Below, one piece after another: positions 9,951 to 20,050 of a stretch of DNA of 64,000 nucleotides; the stretch's first letter is position 1; each line of letters starts with the position of its first letter. Under the pieces are notes generated by a model. It had not been told where the DNA came from. It did no database searches and saw only the letters and a list, made by a program, of their open reading frames with translations. This DNA comes from Adiantum capillus-veneris (lineage: Eukaryota > Streptophyta > Polypodiopsida > Polypodiales > Pteridaceae): assembly GCA_014529385.2 (NCBI GenBank), contig CM043947.1:129730391-129794390 (forward strand). Direction: 5' to 3'. Position numbers and translations under genes: made by a program.

Positions 9951-12813
9951 ATGGCACCTAGAAAGAAAGCTGGCATTGGAGCTTTTGTGGAGTTCATTTA
10001 TAACAGAGAGGTCATTGGGCAAGGAGAAATTGAGAAATCCAACTTAGCCCACTTGCATGGAAGGAAGTTGCCATCAACTTGTATTCAATCTATATCATTG
10101 AAGTGTGCAATGGAAAAAACACTCCTCTTTCGCATGTACCACCTATGGACATGGACACTAACACCTTAAAGAAGGAAGAGAAAAGTATCACCGCATGGCC
10201 AAAAGGAGATTTGGTAAGATATTTCAATCTTGGCTCTTAATAATATTCTAAATTGACACAAAACAATTTGACATTCAAATGTTGTTCAATTGATTTGCAT
10301 CAAATTTCAAAAACAACAAGAAAAGAAGATAAACAGTCTGCTCCAACATCGAATGTTTTAGTTTCCCAAACCATGCATGCCACTAGTGTGCCCGCACCAC
10401 CCACTGCATCAAATTATGCACTCACCAAAGCTGCAAAAGGAAAGGCTAAAGTACTCAAGGGTACCTCCACTCAAGTTGTTGTAGATGTGGAGGATTCCGG
10501 AGATGAAATCAACGATAGAGAAATTGAAGCATACATGACAATGGGAGCAAATGCTAGTGGTGATTTGCCAACCAACAAAGATGTTACTCTAAGTTAAAAT
10601 ATGTTGTTAAAACGTCTTAAGAATCTAAAGGTATTTTTTGTTGAACTGGATTAGCCAGATATTTGTAGTAAAATAAGAATATTTACACAATGCAAAACAC
10701 GTAGGAGGAGTGAGATACTCCATTACCATGGGTTCCTCTATGTCGATTGACAAAGCTAGAGAAAATAAGGCACGTGAGTTGGGACCCCAAACACATTGCT
10801 CGAAGGGTATTACGAGCCCAAGGGATCCTTCATTTGTTCGCTAGATGCACCAGGATATACATCCATCAATGTCAATGATGAGATCACATAGAAATGAGAT
10901 GCTTTATAGCAAGAATTGAATAATGAGTTTGAAGCAGACATCAAGGACACTTATTGGGCAGATCTGTCCAAGAAAATGCTATACACCTGGGATGGAAACC
11001 ACAAATTGGCTGCTTGGATGGGGATCTTGAAAGATAATATGTTTTTGTTTTTTGCAATACCTTACGATTAGAACATCAATCAGTAAAATCCTCTAATAGC
11101 GCTTGCGTTTTGTTGTTTTTAGGGACAACTTACGTTACAGACATTCATCTACACCTAGAGTTTGAGTTGAGAAAGTGACAGTGGACTCAATAAATCAAAC
11201 AAATATGCCCGAGTATTGTGATGTGCATAAGCAAGTATGTCACGCCGCTATTGTAGATGCACTTTTTTTCATTAAGAAAGTAAGTTTGACTTGTTTTATA
11301 TATCCACCGAATCACATATTAAACAACACGGGCTATGTGCAACCTCATTTATCATGTTACGGATGGTGTACACATTGGGTCTAGCTTCTAAAGCAGCTGC
11401 AATGGCTAAGCTCACATGCATTGCATACAATTGATGTAGGCATATACATAGCCAGAAGGATTGGAAAAAAGGCATGGTACAATGTTCTTGTGGCTATAGT
11501 ACACAACTACTGTATCCGATAAGTGTCTTTCTCTTTGGAATACATAGGAATTTGCTAAACATAAGGAACACATGCTGATGATTAAGGGAAAGATGGATGT
11601 TTGCATAAGATAAGTATGCTCTAGCCTTAAAGAAGATTATGGCAAAAAAGGAGTCCATGCTCCTATCCGAGTTTCAAGCCCAATACAAAAAACCATTCTT
11701 CGAAATAGATGGTTCTACCCGCAGAATGACAAAGCACGCGTTGACCATAATTGACCCAGCATTGGGGGATGATTGGTGGAGGTGTGTGATGATTGATTGG
11801 TTTAGGATCTATAGAATCTATTTTGGTGTTGGGTTAATTATTTCTTGGTTGTATTCCAAAATTTGTATTTTTTATGATTTTGGATCTGCAAAACTTTGAG
11901 AACAATCGAATGGAACTTGTGGCCAAATTGGGTTCAAGAAGAGCCCTTGTATGGATTGGCTTGCGCAGACTTGCCTCCCAGAAAGAAGACTTACATTATC
12001 TGAGCTATGGCTTCAAGTGACCCTACAGATGTGAAGAGTCTTGACATCCCTCAAATTGATACTTGTACTGTCTGTTAGTAATGTTTGGTCAAAACTTAAA
12101 AATACATATCTCAACTGTTTGAACCTAAGAGGATTTGTGAATCAGGGGAGTCGGTTGTTTTTTAAGAATGGCTACGCACTGAGGTCCTATGCTCATCAAT
12201 TGAAAGGAGGCTCAAAATGTAAAGAGCTCAATTAGGAGCGTTCATTTAAAGCCTATTGAGGGTACGAACTTGGACTCGTTCATGGGAGATGCCAAGTAGC
12301 AACACAAGAATAAGTATTTTGCTTATGAAATTGGACTTATGAAGAAATGATCATCAATCAAGGTGAATAAGGAGTTGACACACGCAAGAAAAAGACGTCT
12401 TTGTAGGTAGGTTAAAAAAAATGAGTGTTGTAGTATAAAATTATCAAGTTCAAACTGAGTACTACTGATACACAAAAGAATTCAGCTGGCTACATAAACA
12501 TAACTTGAACATTAAAAGTTTGAGGTCTATATATGTTGCTGGATGACAGGAGCTAGGATAACATTTTCACTCCTATGCAGTTGACTCCTAACTTCAAGAG
12601 AATCGTGTACATGACTCTACCATGGTTCCTAGAGTATAACAAGGGCACCTTTCCTCCAAATGAAAAAATGGCACACAATAATGCTATGAAGGATAGGGAG
12701 GATTGTGCTCGACAGGAATCACAACATGTGCCTCCCTCAACAACCTCAAAGCTTATTGCGGCTCTAAACTCCCCCTGCAAAGCCCACAACTGATGAGTCT
12801 AGTGTGCAGGTTT
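9951..12813 (+). pseudogene. Spliced gene relic, 5' part (possible DUF8039/Ulp1-associated family)
   Basis: Exon-like pieces: 9951-10210 (MAPRKKAGIGAFVEF..., ending near ITAWPKGDL before GTAAGAT), 10300-10600 (Ser/Thr-rich then VVVDVEDSGDEINDREIEAY), 10900-11040 (LSKKMLYTWDGNHKLAAWMG), 11175-11283 (ending FFIKK before GTAAGT), 11639-11800 (MAKKESMLLSEFQAQYKK..., ALGDDWW) and 12575-12813. The VIGQGEI...ITAWPK pattern resembles the DUF8039 domain of plant proteins linked to Ulp1-like peptidases; this is a resemblance from memory, not a search. Stops interrupt several pieces. Copia-1 inserted at 12813; the sequence resumes at 25952 and again at 31196. It may itself derive from a captured or transposon-borne gene. 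Confidence 0.4.
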
Positions 12814-13040
12814 TGTTGGAATTAGGGTTGTAAGGAAACACACACAGCTTGGACAAGATGAAGGAAGCTCAAGGCACACAACTGAGAGTGTGTTACTTAG
12901 TGTGCAATAGAAAGATAGATAGCCCTAGAGTGATCGGCGTATATACAATGCACGGGGAAAAAAATCTCCTAAAGAGAGAAAAAATGCCCCGACGGTCCTA
13001 GTGTGTTCACACACATCACTACCACATGTATATGGTAACA
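12814..13040 (-). repeat. Copia-1 3' LTR
   Basis: 227 bp with TG...CA ends; on the plus strand it runs TGTTGGAATTAGG to ATGGTAACA. The minus strand carries the family's conserved GTGATGTGTGTGAACACAC block and a TTTAGGAGA-type stretch. The polypurine tract of the element (CCCCCC on plus) lies at 13041-13052. Confidence 0.92.
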
Positions 13041-13052
13041 AATCCCCCCTGG
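13041..13052 (-). promoter_or_regulatory. Polypurine tract of Copia-1
   Basis: Minus strand reads AGGGGGGATT immediately upstream of the 3' LTR. The same AGGGGGGATTTG motif stands before the 3' LTR of Copia-2 at 50732-50742. Confidence 0.8.
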
Positions 13053-13115
13053 AGTGATGCGGTGAACGAGAGCTGGCACATGAGTAAAGGGAAGTTCCAT
13101 GCCCTGAGGACATGA

Positions 13116-14620
13116 TCAGTCCACAAAGGGGAGTAAGCCCAAAGCTTTGTGGAAAGCTTCGAGCTTCCCACGAGACAATGCCTTTGTGAAAAGATCTGCA
13201 AGGTTGTCCTGTGTTGGCACATAAGCCAAGCTGATCTTTCCTGCTAAGAGCCTCTCCCTGACATAGTGGTAATGCACCTCAATGTGCTTTGTGCGAGCAT
13301 GAAAAACTGGGTTCCTTGCAACTGCCAATGTGCTCTAATTGTCAGTGTAGATAGTGTTGGCAGTGTCCTGTCCAACACCCAAATCAGCCATAAGGCGTCT
13401 GAGCCATACACACTCAACCGTAGCTGTGAAGACTGCCCTGTACTCAGCCTCACAACTCGAAGTGGCCACATTAGGTTTCTCTTCTTGCTCAACCATGATA
13501 TACATGAACTGCCAAGCATGAAACAAAAACCACTTGTGGACACTCGCGTGTCAAAACAACCAGCCCAATCTAAGTCCGAAAAAGCATGTAAGTCTGGCGG
13601 CAATGATCCCCCCTTGGGATAAAACAAGCCAAGATGTAAAGTGCCACTAAGGTAGCGAAAAATCCTCTTGACATCCTGCCAATGCTTAGACCCTAGGCCA
13701 TGCATAAATCTGCTGACCTGTGAGATTGCAAACTGAATATCCGGCCTCGTGTTGCATACATAAATGAGGTAGCCAACAACAGTTTGGTAAAGAGTGACAT
13801 CAGCAGGATCACCAGCATCATGTAGACTCAACTTCAGACATGTTTCCATGGGAGTGGCAATAGGTTTGCAATCCTCAAGTCCAAACTTACATAGTAATGT
13901 CTCTATGTGACTTTTTTGACACAAGGCAATACCACCATCATACTGCTTAAACTGTATACCCAAGTAATGATGCAACAGCCCCAAATCTTTCATCTTGAAA
14001 GTAGCATTCAAATCAGCCTTAAATTCAGCAATATGTCTCTCATTTGGTCCACTGATCATCAAATCATCGACATAAAGAACTACGATGAGAAGTACATCAC
14101 CCTCACGCTTTACATACAATGTGCTTTCTATTAAACTGTTACGAAAGCCTTGTTTGACCAAATGAATGTCAGCTTTCTCATACCAAGCACGAGGAGATTG
14201 CTTCAACACATAAAAAGCCTTCTTACATCTGCACACTTTGTCCTCTTGTCCTTTCTTGACAAAACCGCGAGGCTGCGTTACATAAACTTCCTCAAATATG
14301 TCACCATTCAAGAAAGCAGTAACAATGTCTAATTGATGTACATCCCAACCAAATGAGCTGCCAATGCACATAGAAAATGCACAGTAGTCATATGACAAGT
14401 GGGAGCAAAAGTATCTTCATAATCTATGCCTTTTTGTTGTGCATAACCCTTTGCAACAAGTCGAGCCTTATGGCGATCGATCTCACCATCCGGCTTGTGT
14501 TTCAACTTGTAAACCCACTTCGTACCAATGGCCTTTTTGCCAGGAGGCAAATCACATAAAGTCCATGTGTCATTTTCTATAAGTGCATCATATTCTAATT
14601 GCGTGGCAGCCATCTAATTT
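13116..14620 (-). pseudogene. Copia-1 reverse transcriptase and RNase H
   Basis: Minus-strand frames give the copia RT in order: WTLCDLPPGKKAIGTKWVYK (about 14490-14560), ARLVAKGYAQQKGIDYEDTF, then from 14398 LDIVTAFLNGDIFEEVYV, KKAFYVLKQSPRAWYEK, and VLYVDDLMISG near 14050-14080, so the YVDD catalytic box is intact. Further on are YLGIQFKQ, GYLIYVCNTRPDIQFAISQ and ASSCEAEYRAV (RNase H). The C-terminal end at 13116-13330 reads HARTKHIEVHYHYVRERL and ADLFTKALSRGKLEAF. Frame changes near 14330-14400 and 13500, and at least one stop, break the reading frame. These domains would copy element RNA into DNA. Confidence 0.9.
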
Positions 14621-14816
14621 TATAAATTTTGTGCTTCATCAAAAGACAGAGGTTCCTCAACATCTTGTAAGCTAGATACAGCCAAAGCATAACAATCTGA
14701 TGCATAAGATGCATGGTGAGAGCCTGAACGAGTACGACTAGACAAAGGTGCATCCAATTTACTGTCACGCAAAGTCTGGATCTCAGCCATTTTGGCATAC
14801 CTCTAGCCTGTTCATT

Positions 14817-15641
14817 TTAAGCCCTTTCCTCATCAAGTACATCATGTACATCTGCATCAGTAATAGGCCGATCTATAACATTTTTGGAAACCCCCATAGG
14901 CTGTACATTTGCCTCATTGGAATTTGCATTCGAACTTCCACCACTGAAAAGAGGCAACAAAGTGTCATAAATGTCCTGTGAGCTTACATTACTGTCTCTA
15001 GTACATGATAGCAAGGGCTGAACAGAATCTTCCACAAACACTACATCTCGTGAAACCAAAATACGCTTTTTTTGCGGATGATACAACCTGTAACCTTTAC
15101 TTTCAGCACTATAACCAACCAAAATACATTTGACAGCCTTATCATCCAATTTTCTGCGCTGCACTTGTGGCACTAAACCATAAGCCAAACAGCCAAAAAC
15201 ACGCATGTGCTCAATAGATGGCTTTCTATCATGCCATGCTTCATAGGGAGTCATAGATTGCAACGCTTTCGTAGGACACCTGTTGAGTACATAAGTTGCA
15301 CACATGACAGCCTCGAGCCAAAACGAATGTGGTAAAGCTTGGCTCTTGACCATACATCTTGCCATTTCCGTAAGAGACTTGTTTTTCTTCTCAGCAACAC
15401 CATTTTGCTGAGGCGTATACGGCACTATACATTGGTGTTTTATCCCACGACTAGCCAGAAATGCATTAAATTCATGAGACATATACTCCCCCCCTCGATC
15501 GGAACGGAGGGTGCCCATAGTACATTTTGAGACATTTTCAGCCATAGCCAGAAATTGTTTGAAGCACATAAAAACTTCGGACTTCGTTGTAAGCGGAAAT
15601 ACCCATGCATGCCTGGAGTAATCATCAATGAAAGTCATCAA
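14817..15641 (-). pseudogene. Copia-1 integrase
   Basis: Minus frame of about 274 residues starting MMTFIDDYSRHAWVFPL. The triad is visible: Asp in the DDYSRH neighbourhood, Asp in LRSDRGGEYMSHEF (about residues 47-60) and Glu in NGVAEKKNKSL (about residues 80-90). LNRCPTKALQSMTPYEAW and FGCLAYGLVPQ follow, the C-terminal extension typical of copia integrase, then VKCILVGYSAESKGYRLY. Integrase joins the cDNA to the genome in the nucleus. It is out of frame with the protease region and with RT. Confidence 0.9.
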
Positions 15642-15836
15642 GTATAGTTAATTGCCCAAGGACGGAGTTTGCATGGGCCCACAAATATCACTATGCACAA
15701 GCTGCAACCTGCATGTGGCCCTAACTGAACCATCCTTTGGAAACTTAGAACACTGCACTTTACCCAGAATATAGCCTTCACAAACATGTTTCACAGGTGC
15801 TTCAAGAGGCGGCAAAGAAGCAACCATATTAGATTT

Positions 15837-17033
15837 CTACAAACGCAGCAATCTGGCAAAATTCAGATGACCAAAACATGCATGCCAAGGTTTTGCATCT
15901 GAAATAGCCCTTGAATCTGCAACTGCATTTGCAAAATTTTGTCCACACTTTTCATACAAAGTGAGCTTATACAGCCCATGGCACAAAAGGCCAGATGCAA
16001 CAATTTCATCACCAAAACTGAGATCATGAACTATACATCTGTCATCCACAAATTTGACTACAAGTCCAAGTCTAGCAAGTGTGGATACAGACAAAAGATT
16101 TTTCTTGATCCCAGGTACATAAAGTGCATCAACAAGTGTGAAAGAACTGCCATTTGCAACAGTAAGCACAATCTTTCCAACTCCGTGAACCGGATAAGAG
16201 GCATTGTTGGCACAAGTAACTGAATTCCCATGAGGGACAGACTCGAGAGAGGTGAACAATTCAAGATGTGAGGTAATATGCTTTGTAGCACCACTGTCAA
16301 AATACCATACATGTGAGTCTGCAGCAATTGACATGCATGCATCATGGACAGCAGGATTGTAAGTGCACTCTACACTAAAAGCCCATTCTGCATCAACATT
16401 AGCAACACAGTCTCCTTTCATAGAAGACTCAACAATGGTTGCATTTGTAGTGGAACTAGCATTTGCATTGGAACCACCCTCTTTCTTCTTAGCCTCTTTG
16501 GCCTTCAACTTAGGACATTGCTTGATCAAATGATCATTAGCTCTATAATAATGGCAATGCGTCTTCTTTTTGCCCTTATCACCAGAATTTCCAGACGAAT
16601 TGTTGCTAGCAGAAGCATTAGGAACAAAAAATTTGCCACTCACAGCAGAACCATAAGAAGTGGCTTCATTGCTGTTACCACCCTTTCTTTGAGAAGCAAT
16701 AAAAGTATGTTCAACTGCATGCTGCCTAGTCCTGTTTTTTCTGGAAAGTGACTCTTGCAACAGCAACGTGCATAATGCATCAAACTTGACAACTTCATGA
16801 TTTCCTTGGGTCATTAGTCTCCAAGTACTAGCAAGTCTGGTATGAATCTGGTAAGGCATCAAGAACTGTCTGCACAAGGGAACTGTCTGAAATGACTTCA
16901 CCTGCAGAAATAAGTTGCTCATTGATATCCTTGACACCAGCAAGGAAAGTGTCCATATCATCTTCCTCATGCATAATCTTTGATTCCAGCTCTTTATGCA
17001 ACAAAGCAATTTTAGGCTCATTGCGGCTTGCAT
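15837..17033 (-). pseudogene. Copia-1 gag 3' part, zinc knuckle, protease and pre-integrase domain
   Basis: The minus frame first repeats the end of gag in a shifted frame and then reads FIASQRKGGNSNEATSY, a Ser/Asn/Gly linker, and a nucleocapsid knuckle HCHYYRANDHLIKQCPK (about 16500-16565) in which the second Cys of CX2C is Tyr. The protease active loop WYFDSGATKHITSH (about 16255-16300) is intact, with DSG. LYVPGIKKNLLSVSTLARLG follows and the domain ends with WHACFGHLNFARLLRL, the pre-integrase zinc-binding start. The protease matures the polyprotein. Confidence 0.88.
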
Positions 17034-17400
17034 AAAGACCTGCTAGAATATCCCAAGCCTGTTTTGTAAATTTTGTTGAACAAATGTGAGGAACAATGGT
17101 GCACCTTACAGACAACACAATCAATGCATGAGGCTGGGAATCCTTTAAATTCCAACAAGATTGTTCTGCCGTAGGCAAAACAACTCTAATAGCAGCAATC
17201 CTTGTAGCAAGACCTGCAACATCCTCAACATTGCCTGCATCCTCAAAACCAAGACGAACATCAATGCCCTGCACAATATTCCAGACGCCCTTTGACACAA
17301 GAACATGTTGCATCATATAAGCCCACATAGGGTAATTGTTCCCATCCAACCTGTCCTCGGTAATAAACATCTTGAACACATCTGTGTTGTTGTCAGCCAT
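16828..17400 (-). pseudogene. Copia-1 gag (UBN2-type), 5' part
   Basis: The start is the ATG at 17400 (MADNNTDVFKMFITEDRLDG), the equivalent of the start in both sister copies at 46628 and 62049. NYPMWAYMMQHVLVSKGVW and SRNEPKIALLHKELESKI, then HEEDDMDTFLAGVKDINEQL, are the conserved copia gag core. The frame breaks at about 16828-17033. Gag packages RNA in a cytoplasmic particle. The upstream open frame to 17463 is leader sequence. Confidence 0.88.
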
Positions 17401-17480
17401 GGTAAATGCTGCACCTGATGTGAAAACTGCTCGAAAATAGGAGAGACAAAGCGAGAACAACACGTGCTATATAGCACAAA

Positions 17481-17690
17481 TACTACAACAAAATAAGCTA
17501 TTATCGACGCATATATCGATGCACCGCGTCGATATCTGCGTTGTTATCTACGTCCCTGTGAATCTGTCGCTATTTGCATCGATATCTGCGTGGAAAGGCT
17601 TTATTTGCGACGCATATTTGGACACATATAGCGACGTAGATATCGACGGATATATAGACGCATATATCGACGACCATAACAGAAAAAAAA
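17481..17690. repeat. CACTA left terminal and subterminal repeats
   Basis: Contains the terminal inverted repeat and at least six variants of CGTCGATATC / CGACGCATAT on both strands. In CACTA elements such subterminal motifs bind the element-encoded TNPA-type protein. A 15-bp GTGGAAAGGCTTTAT here (about 17590-17604) occurs inverted at the right end. Confidence 0.85.
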
Positions 17691-17934
17691 ATTCTTGAAA
17701 AAAGGGCAGGTAGCCTGGCCTGTGCCCAGTGAAAAGATGGACACAGCCACCATGCACAGCCAGACTTCCTGCCCTCCACCCAAGAAAGCGAGCAGCACCA
17801 AAATCAACCGTGCTCCCGCAGAAATTTCGACAGAGTTCCCTTCGTTTTTACATAAACTTTTCAAAAAAAAAAATCATGTATACGCCTCCTACATGCTATC
17901 CATGTAGGATCTCACATGAGATTTAAGGCCAATG
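17691..17934. other. CACTA internal, no feature recognised
   Basis: No coding motif or repeat recognised; short frames on both strands have no identifiable domain. Confidence 0.5.
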
Positions 17935-18200
17935 ACCATAACGAACCATAACCATAACTTAAAAGCATAACCATAACGAACCATAACCATAACTTAAAAG
18001 CATAACCATAACGAACCATAACCATAACTTAAAAGCATAGCCATAACTTAAAACCATAACCATAACTTAAAACCATAACCGACCAATATAACCACTTTGA
18101 TCATAACCAGAAACAAAATTAACAATAGCCATAAGCATAACCAGAAAGTTAAACATAACCATAAACAAAACCTGAACCATAACTATATATGAGAAATAAC
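17935..18200. repeat. CCATAACCATAAC minisatellite
   Basis: A unit of about 36 bp, AACCATAACCATAACTTAAAAGCATAACCATAACG in content, repeats three to four times at 17939-18040, then decays into irregular CCATAAC repeats to about 18200. It resembles a telomere repeat only in composition; the plant telomere unit CCCTAAA is absent. Confidence 0.85.
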
Positions 18201-18300
18201 CATGTCTATACAATGACAATAACCATGAGGGTCAGGAAAACAATGACTGTCTGAACAATAATCATAACCATATATATATGTCTATACAAAAGGTGACACA
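18201..18300. other. CACTA internal spacer
   Basis: AT-rich sequence with a short ATATATAT stretch; no feature recognised. Confidence 0.4.
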
Positions 18301-19664
18301 GAAGCGTGTCTGTGTCTCACAAAGCATATATATGAAATCCGGTCCACTGATGACTAGGCGTCACAACCTGCACATAGGACAACTCACAAAATTAGTATCG
18401 ATATTACTTCACATATACTTACTTAATTAAATTAACTCACATATTAACGTCTCACCTCAAGCGATCAGCGAGACTGTAAGGCCGCCCAGTCTACGGGCTC
18501 TCCTGAAGCATCAAGATCATTCAATACTTCATAGATACCTCTGCGATATCCATCTGACTCCTCCTGACATATCGGGAGGAGTCAGATGGATACCTCTGCG
18601 ATATCCATCTAACTCCTCCTGACGTATCGGGGCTCGATGCATCGCAAGATTCTGCGTTTATACAAAAATCAGAGTAATAAGAATACATGATTCATCGCGT
18701 TTTAAAAAACGCCATGGTTAAGATTGGATTAGAAACTCACAAACTCATAGCGAAAGGTGTCGAAGCCTTCGCTGCCAAGATGAGATGTCCCCCTGATCAT
18801 CTGTCGTAGCTGCGCGGCCTCACGCTGCTATCTGAACCGCGTGGCCGCTGTCCGCTCATCCTCCCTGATCTGCAGCCACGTCTCGTGTGGGATGCCCGAA
18901 GGCTTCGGCGAGCCGGTCCTGAAAGCCTTCCGAGCTGCATCTCATCGATGTTTCATGGTGTCCCGTGCAACACCCTTGATCCACCTCCTCGGAACAACGT
19001 CAGAACCCGGAGCAGGCTGGTACTCTCTCAGGATGGTCTCCACTATGTAAGTGACTTTGTTCTTTTCCTGCTGATCCCAAGACGTCAGAATGCTGGTTGA
19101 AAACTATAGCTCCGCGAGCTGGCGAATCCGCTGTCTCATCTCAGTCCCGATTCTATCCATGTCAACAGAACCATCTGGACGTACAGTATAGAGCTTGGAG
19201 GCACTAGGATCGTGTGCCCCCCAAGGTGTCCGAGGTGTGCCAGGAGGTGTGTTGAGAGGTGTGCCTGGGTAGGACGGGGGTCGTGAGCGAGGAGGGGTCG
19301 AAGCATCTGTGGACCCTCCTCCACAGCAACCACCACCTCCACCTGACGATCGCCGAGATCGGCGAGTGCGCTTGTGCTTCGGAGATGCGGACGTATCCGC
19401 GTCTGCCCCACCCCTAGGTGTCGAAGCGGCCGTGATGAGAGAAGCAGGTGTCGTACCCATAGGCGTCCCCCCCCCCATAGGTGTCCCCTCCCTAGGCGTC
19501 GGACCCTCGGGTGTGAAGCCCGGAGGCGTAGTACCCGTGCCTCTGGCTACCCAGTACTGAGAAGCCTCTGCCATCTGAGCAGGCGTCATCCGTGTAACGA
19601 AGCCCATGAATGCATCTGCACTCATAGAAGCGGGATCTGGAAACTGGTCTGCCATACTAAAGTC
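18300..19664 (-). pseudogene. CACTA transposase-like gene (Transposase_24/TNPA-like), multi-exon relic
   Basis: Minus-strand exons with clean GT-AG introns: exon 19664-18742, intron 18652-18741, exon 18651-18456, intron 18368-18455, then an exon from 18367. ATG at 19655 opens MADQFPDPASMSADAFM. A Pro/Gly/Thr-rich disordered region and a basic KHKRTRRSRRSS stretch (about residues 95-110) follow, then IGTEMRQRIRQLAEL. Past an in-frame TAG (19101-19103) come ETILREYQPAPGSDVVP, KAFRTGSPKPSGIPHETW and LQIREDERTAATRFR, then YEVLNDLDASGEPVDW in the next exon. The conserved W/K/R pattern resembles the plant Ptta/En/Spm (Transposase_24) domain. A second in-frame stop (CGATGA) and an inverted duplication in exon 18456-18651 make it a pseudogene. 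Confidence 0.7.
18548..18591. repeat. 17-bp-arm hairpin created by duplicated exon sequence
   Basis: ATCCATCTGACTCCTCC at 18548-18564 is exactly reverse complementary to 18575-18591. The same exon segment also recurs in direct orientation just downstream (18592-18632). The hairpin plus direct copy breaks the transposase exon frame, as expected of a template-switch insertion. Confidence 0.9.
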
Positions 19665-19758
19665 CTGCACAAAGAAAGTAAAATAAAGCGTCATAACATA
19701 GTTGTTTAAATTAACTTTAAGCTTAATTTTAAATCAACGTCTTCACACAAACACTTAC
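19665..19758 (-). other. Intron between the acidic ORF and the transposase-like ORF
   Basis: On the minus strand the 94-bp segment starts GTAAGTG and ends TTTGTGCAG. The upstream acidic frame ends in TAG at 19763-19765, before the donor, and the next ATG is at 19655, so the intron lies between two open frames of one probable transcript. Confidence 0.75.
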
Positions 19759-19762
19759 AGGC

Positions 19763-19996
19763 CTAGGCCTCGATGAGTGAGGCATCGTCGATAAGATCTT
19801 GCACCATTTCATCGTCTATATCTAATTGCAAACATAACTCTGCCCCAACTCGTTCTGGCAGATTGTCTTCATCCATTGCATCTTCATCTACAAGTGTCAA
19901 TTCTGGCTCGTCTGCGTCATCCCTCATATATCTGTCATCCTTCGTATATCTGTCAGCTTCCTCTGCCATACCTTCGTCCATCTCATCTAATGTCAC
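19763..19996 (-). pseudogene. Acidic ORF, possible C-terminal exon of a CACTA protein
   Basis: Minus frame of 77 residues, MTLDEMDEGMAEEADRY..., rich in Asp and Glu, ending with IDDEMVQDLIDDASLIEA. It has no catalytic motif. It lies directly upstream of the transposase-like gene and just left of the satellite array, where the main transposase (TNPD) would be expected; reading it as the surviving C-terminus of that gene is inference. No start codon need be native, since the upstream side is cut by the array at about 20040. Confidence 0.4.
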
Positions 19997-20050
19997 AGTA
20001 GTATGGACGTCGTCTGGCTGACTTTCCTCCAGGAGATCTTGCCCTTCCGT

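Noticed and set aside
13266-16751. Plus-strand open frames across Copia-1
   Set aside because: All lie opposite the minus-strand copia coding region, which has recognisable domains.
17935-18200. Telomere-like CCATAACC repeats
   Set aside because: The unit is not CCCTAAA or another known plant telomere unit, and it lies inside a CACTA element.
19309-19709. Plus-strand open frames opposite the Pro/Gly-rich transposase exon
   Set aside because: They are shadows of the minus-strand coding exon in a GC-rich region; splice sites and motifs support only the minus strand.
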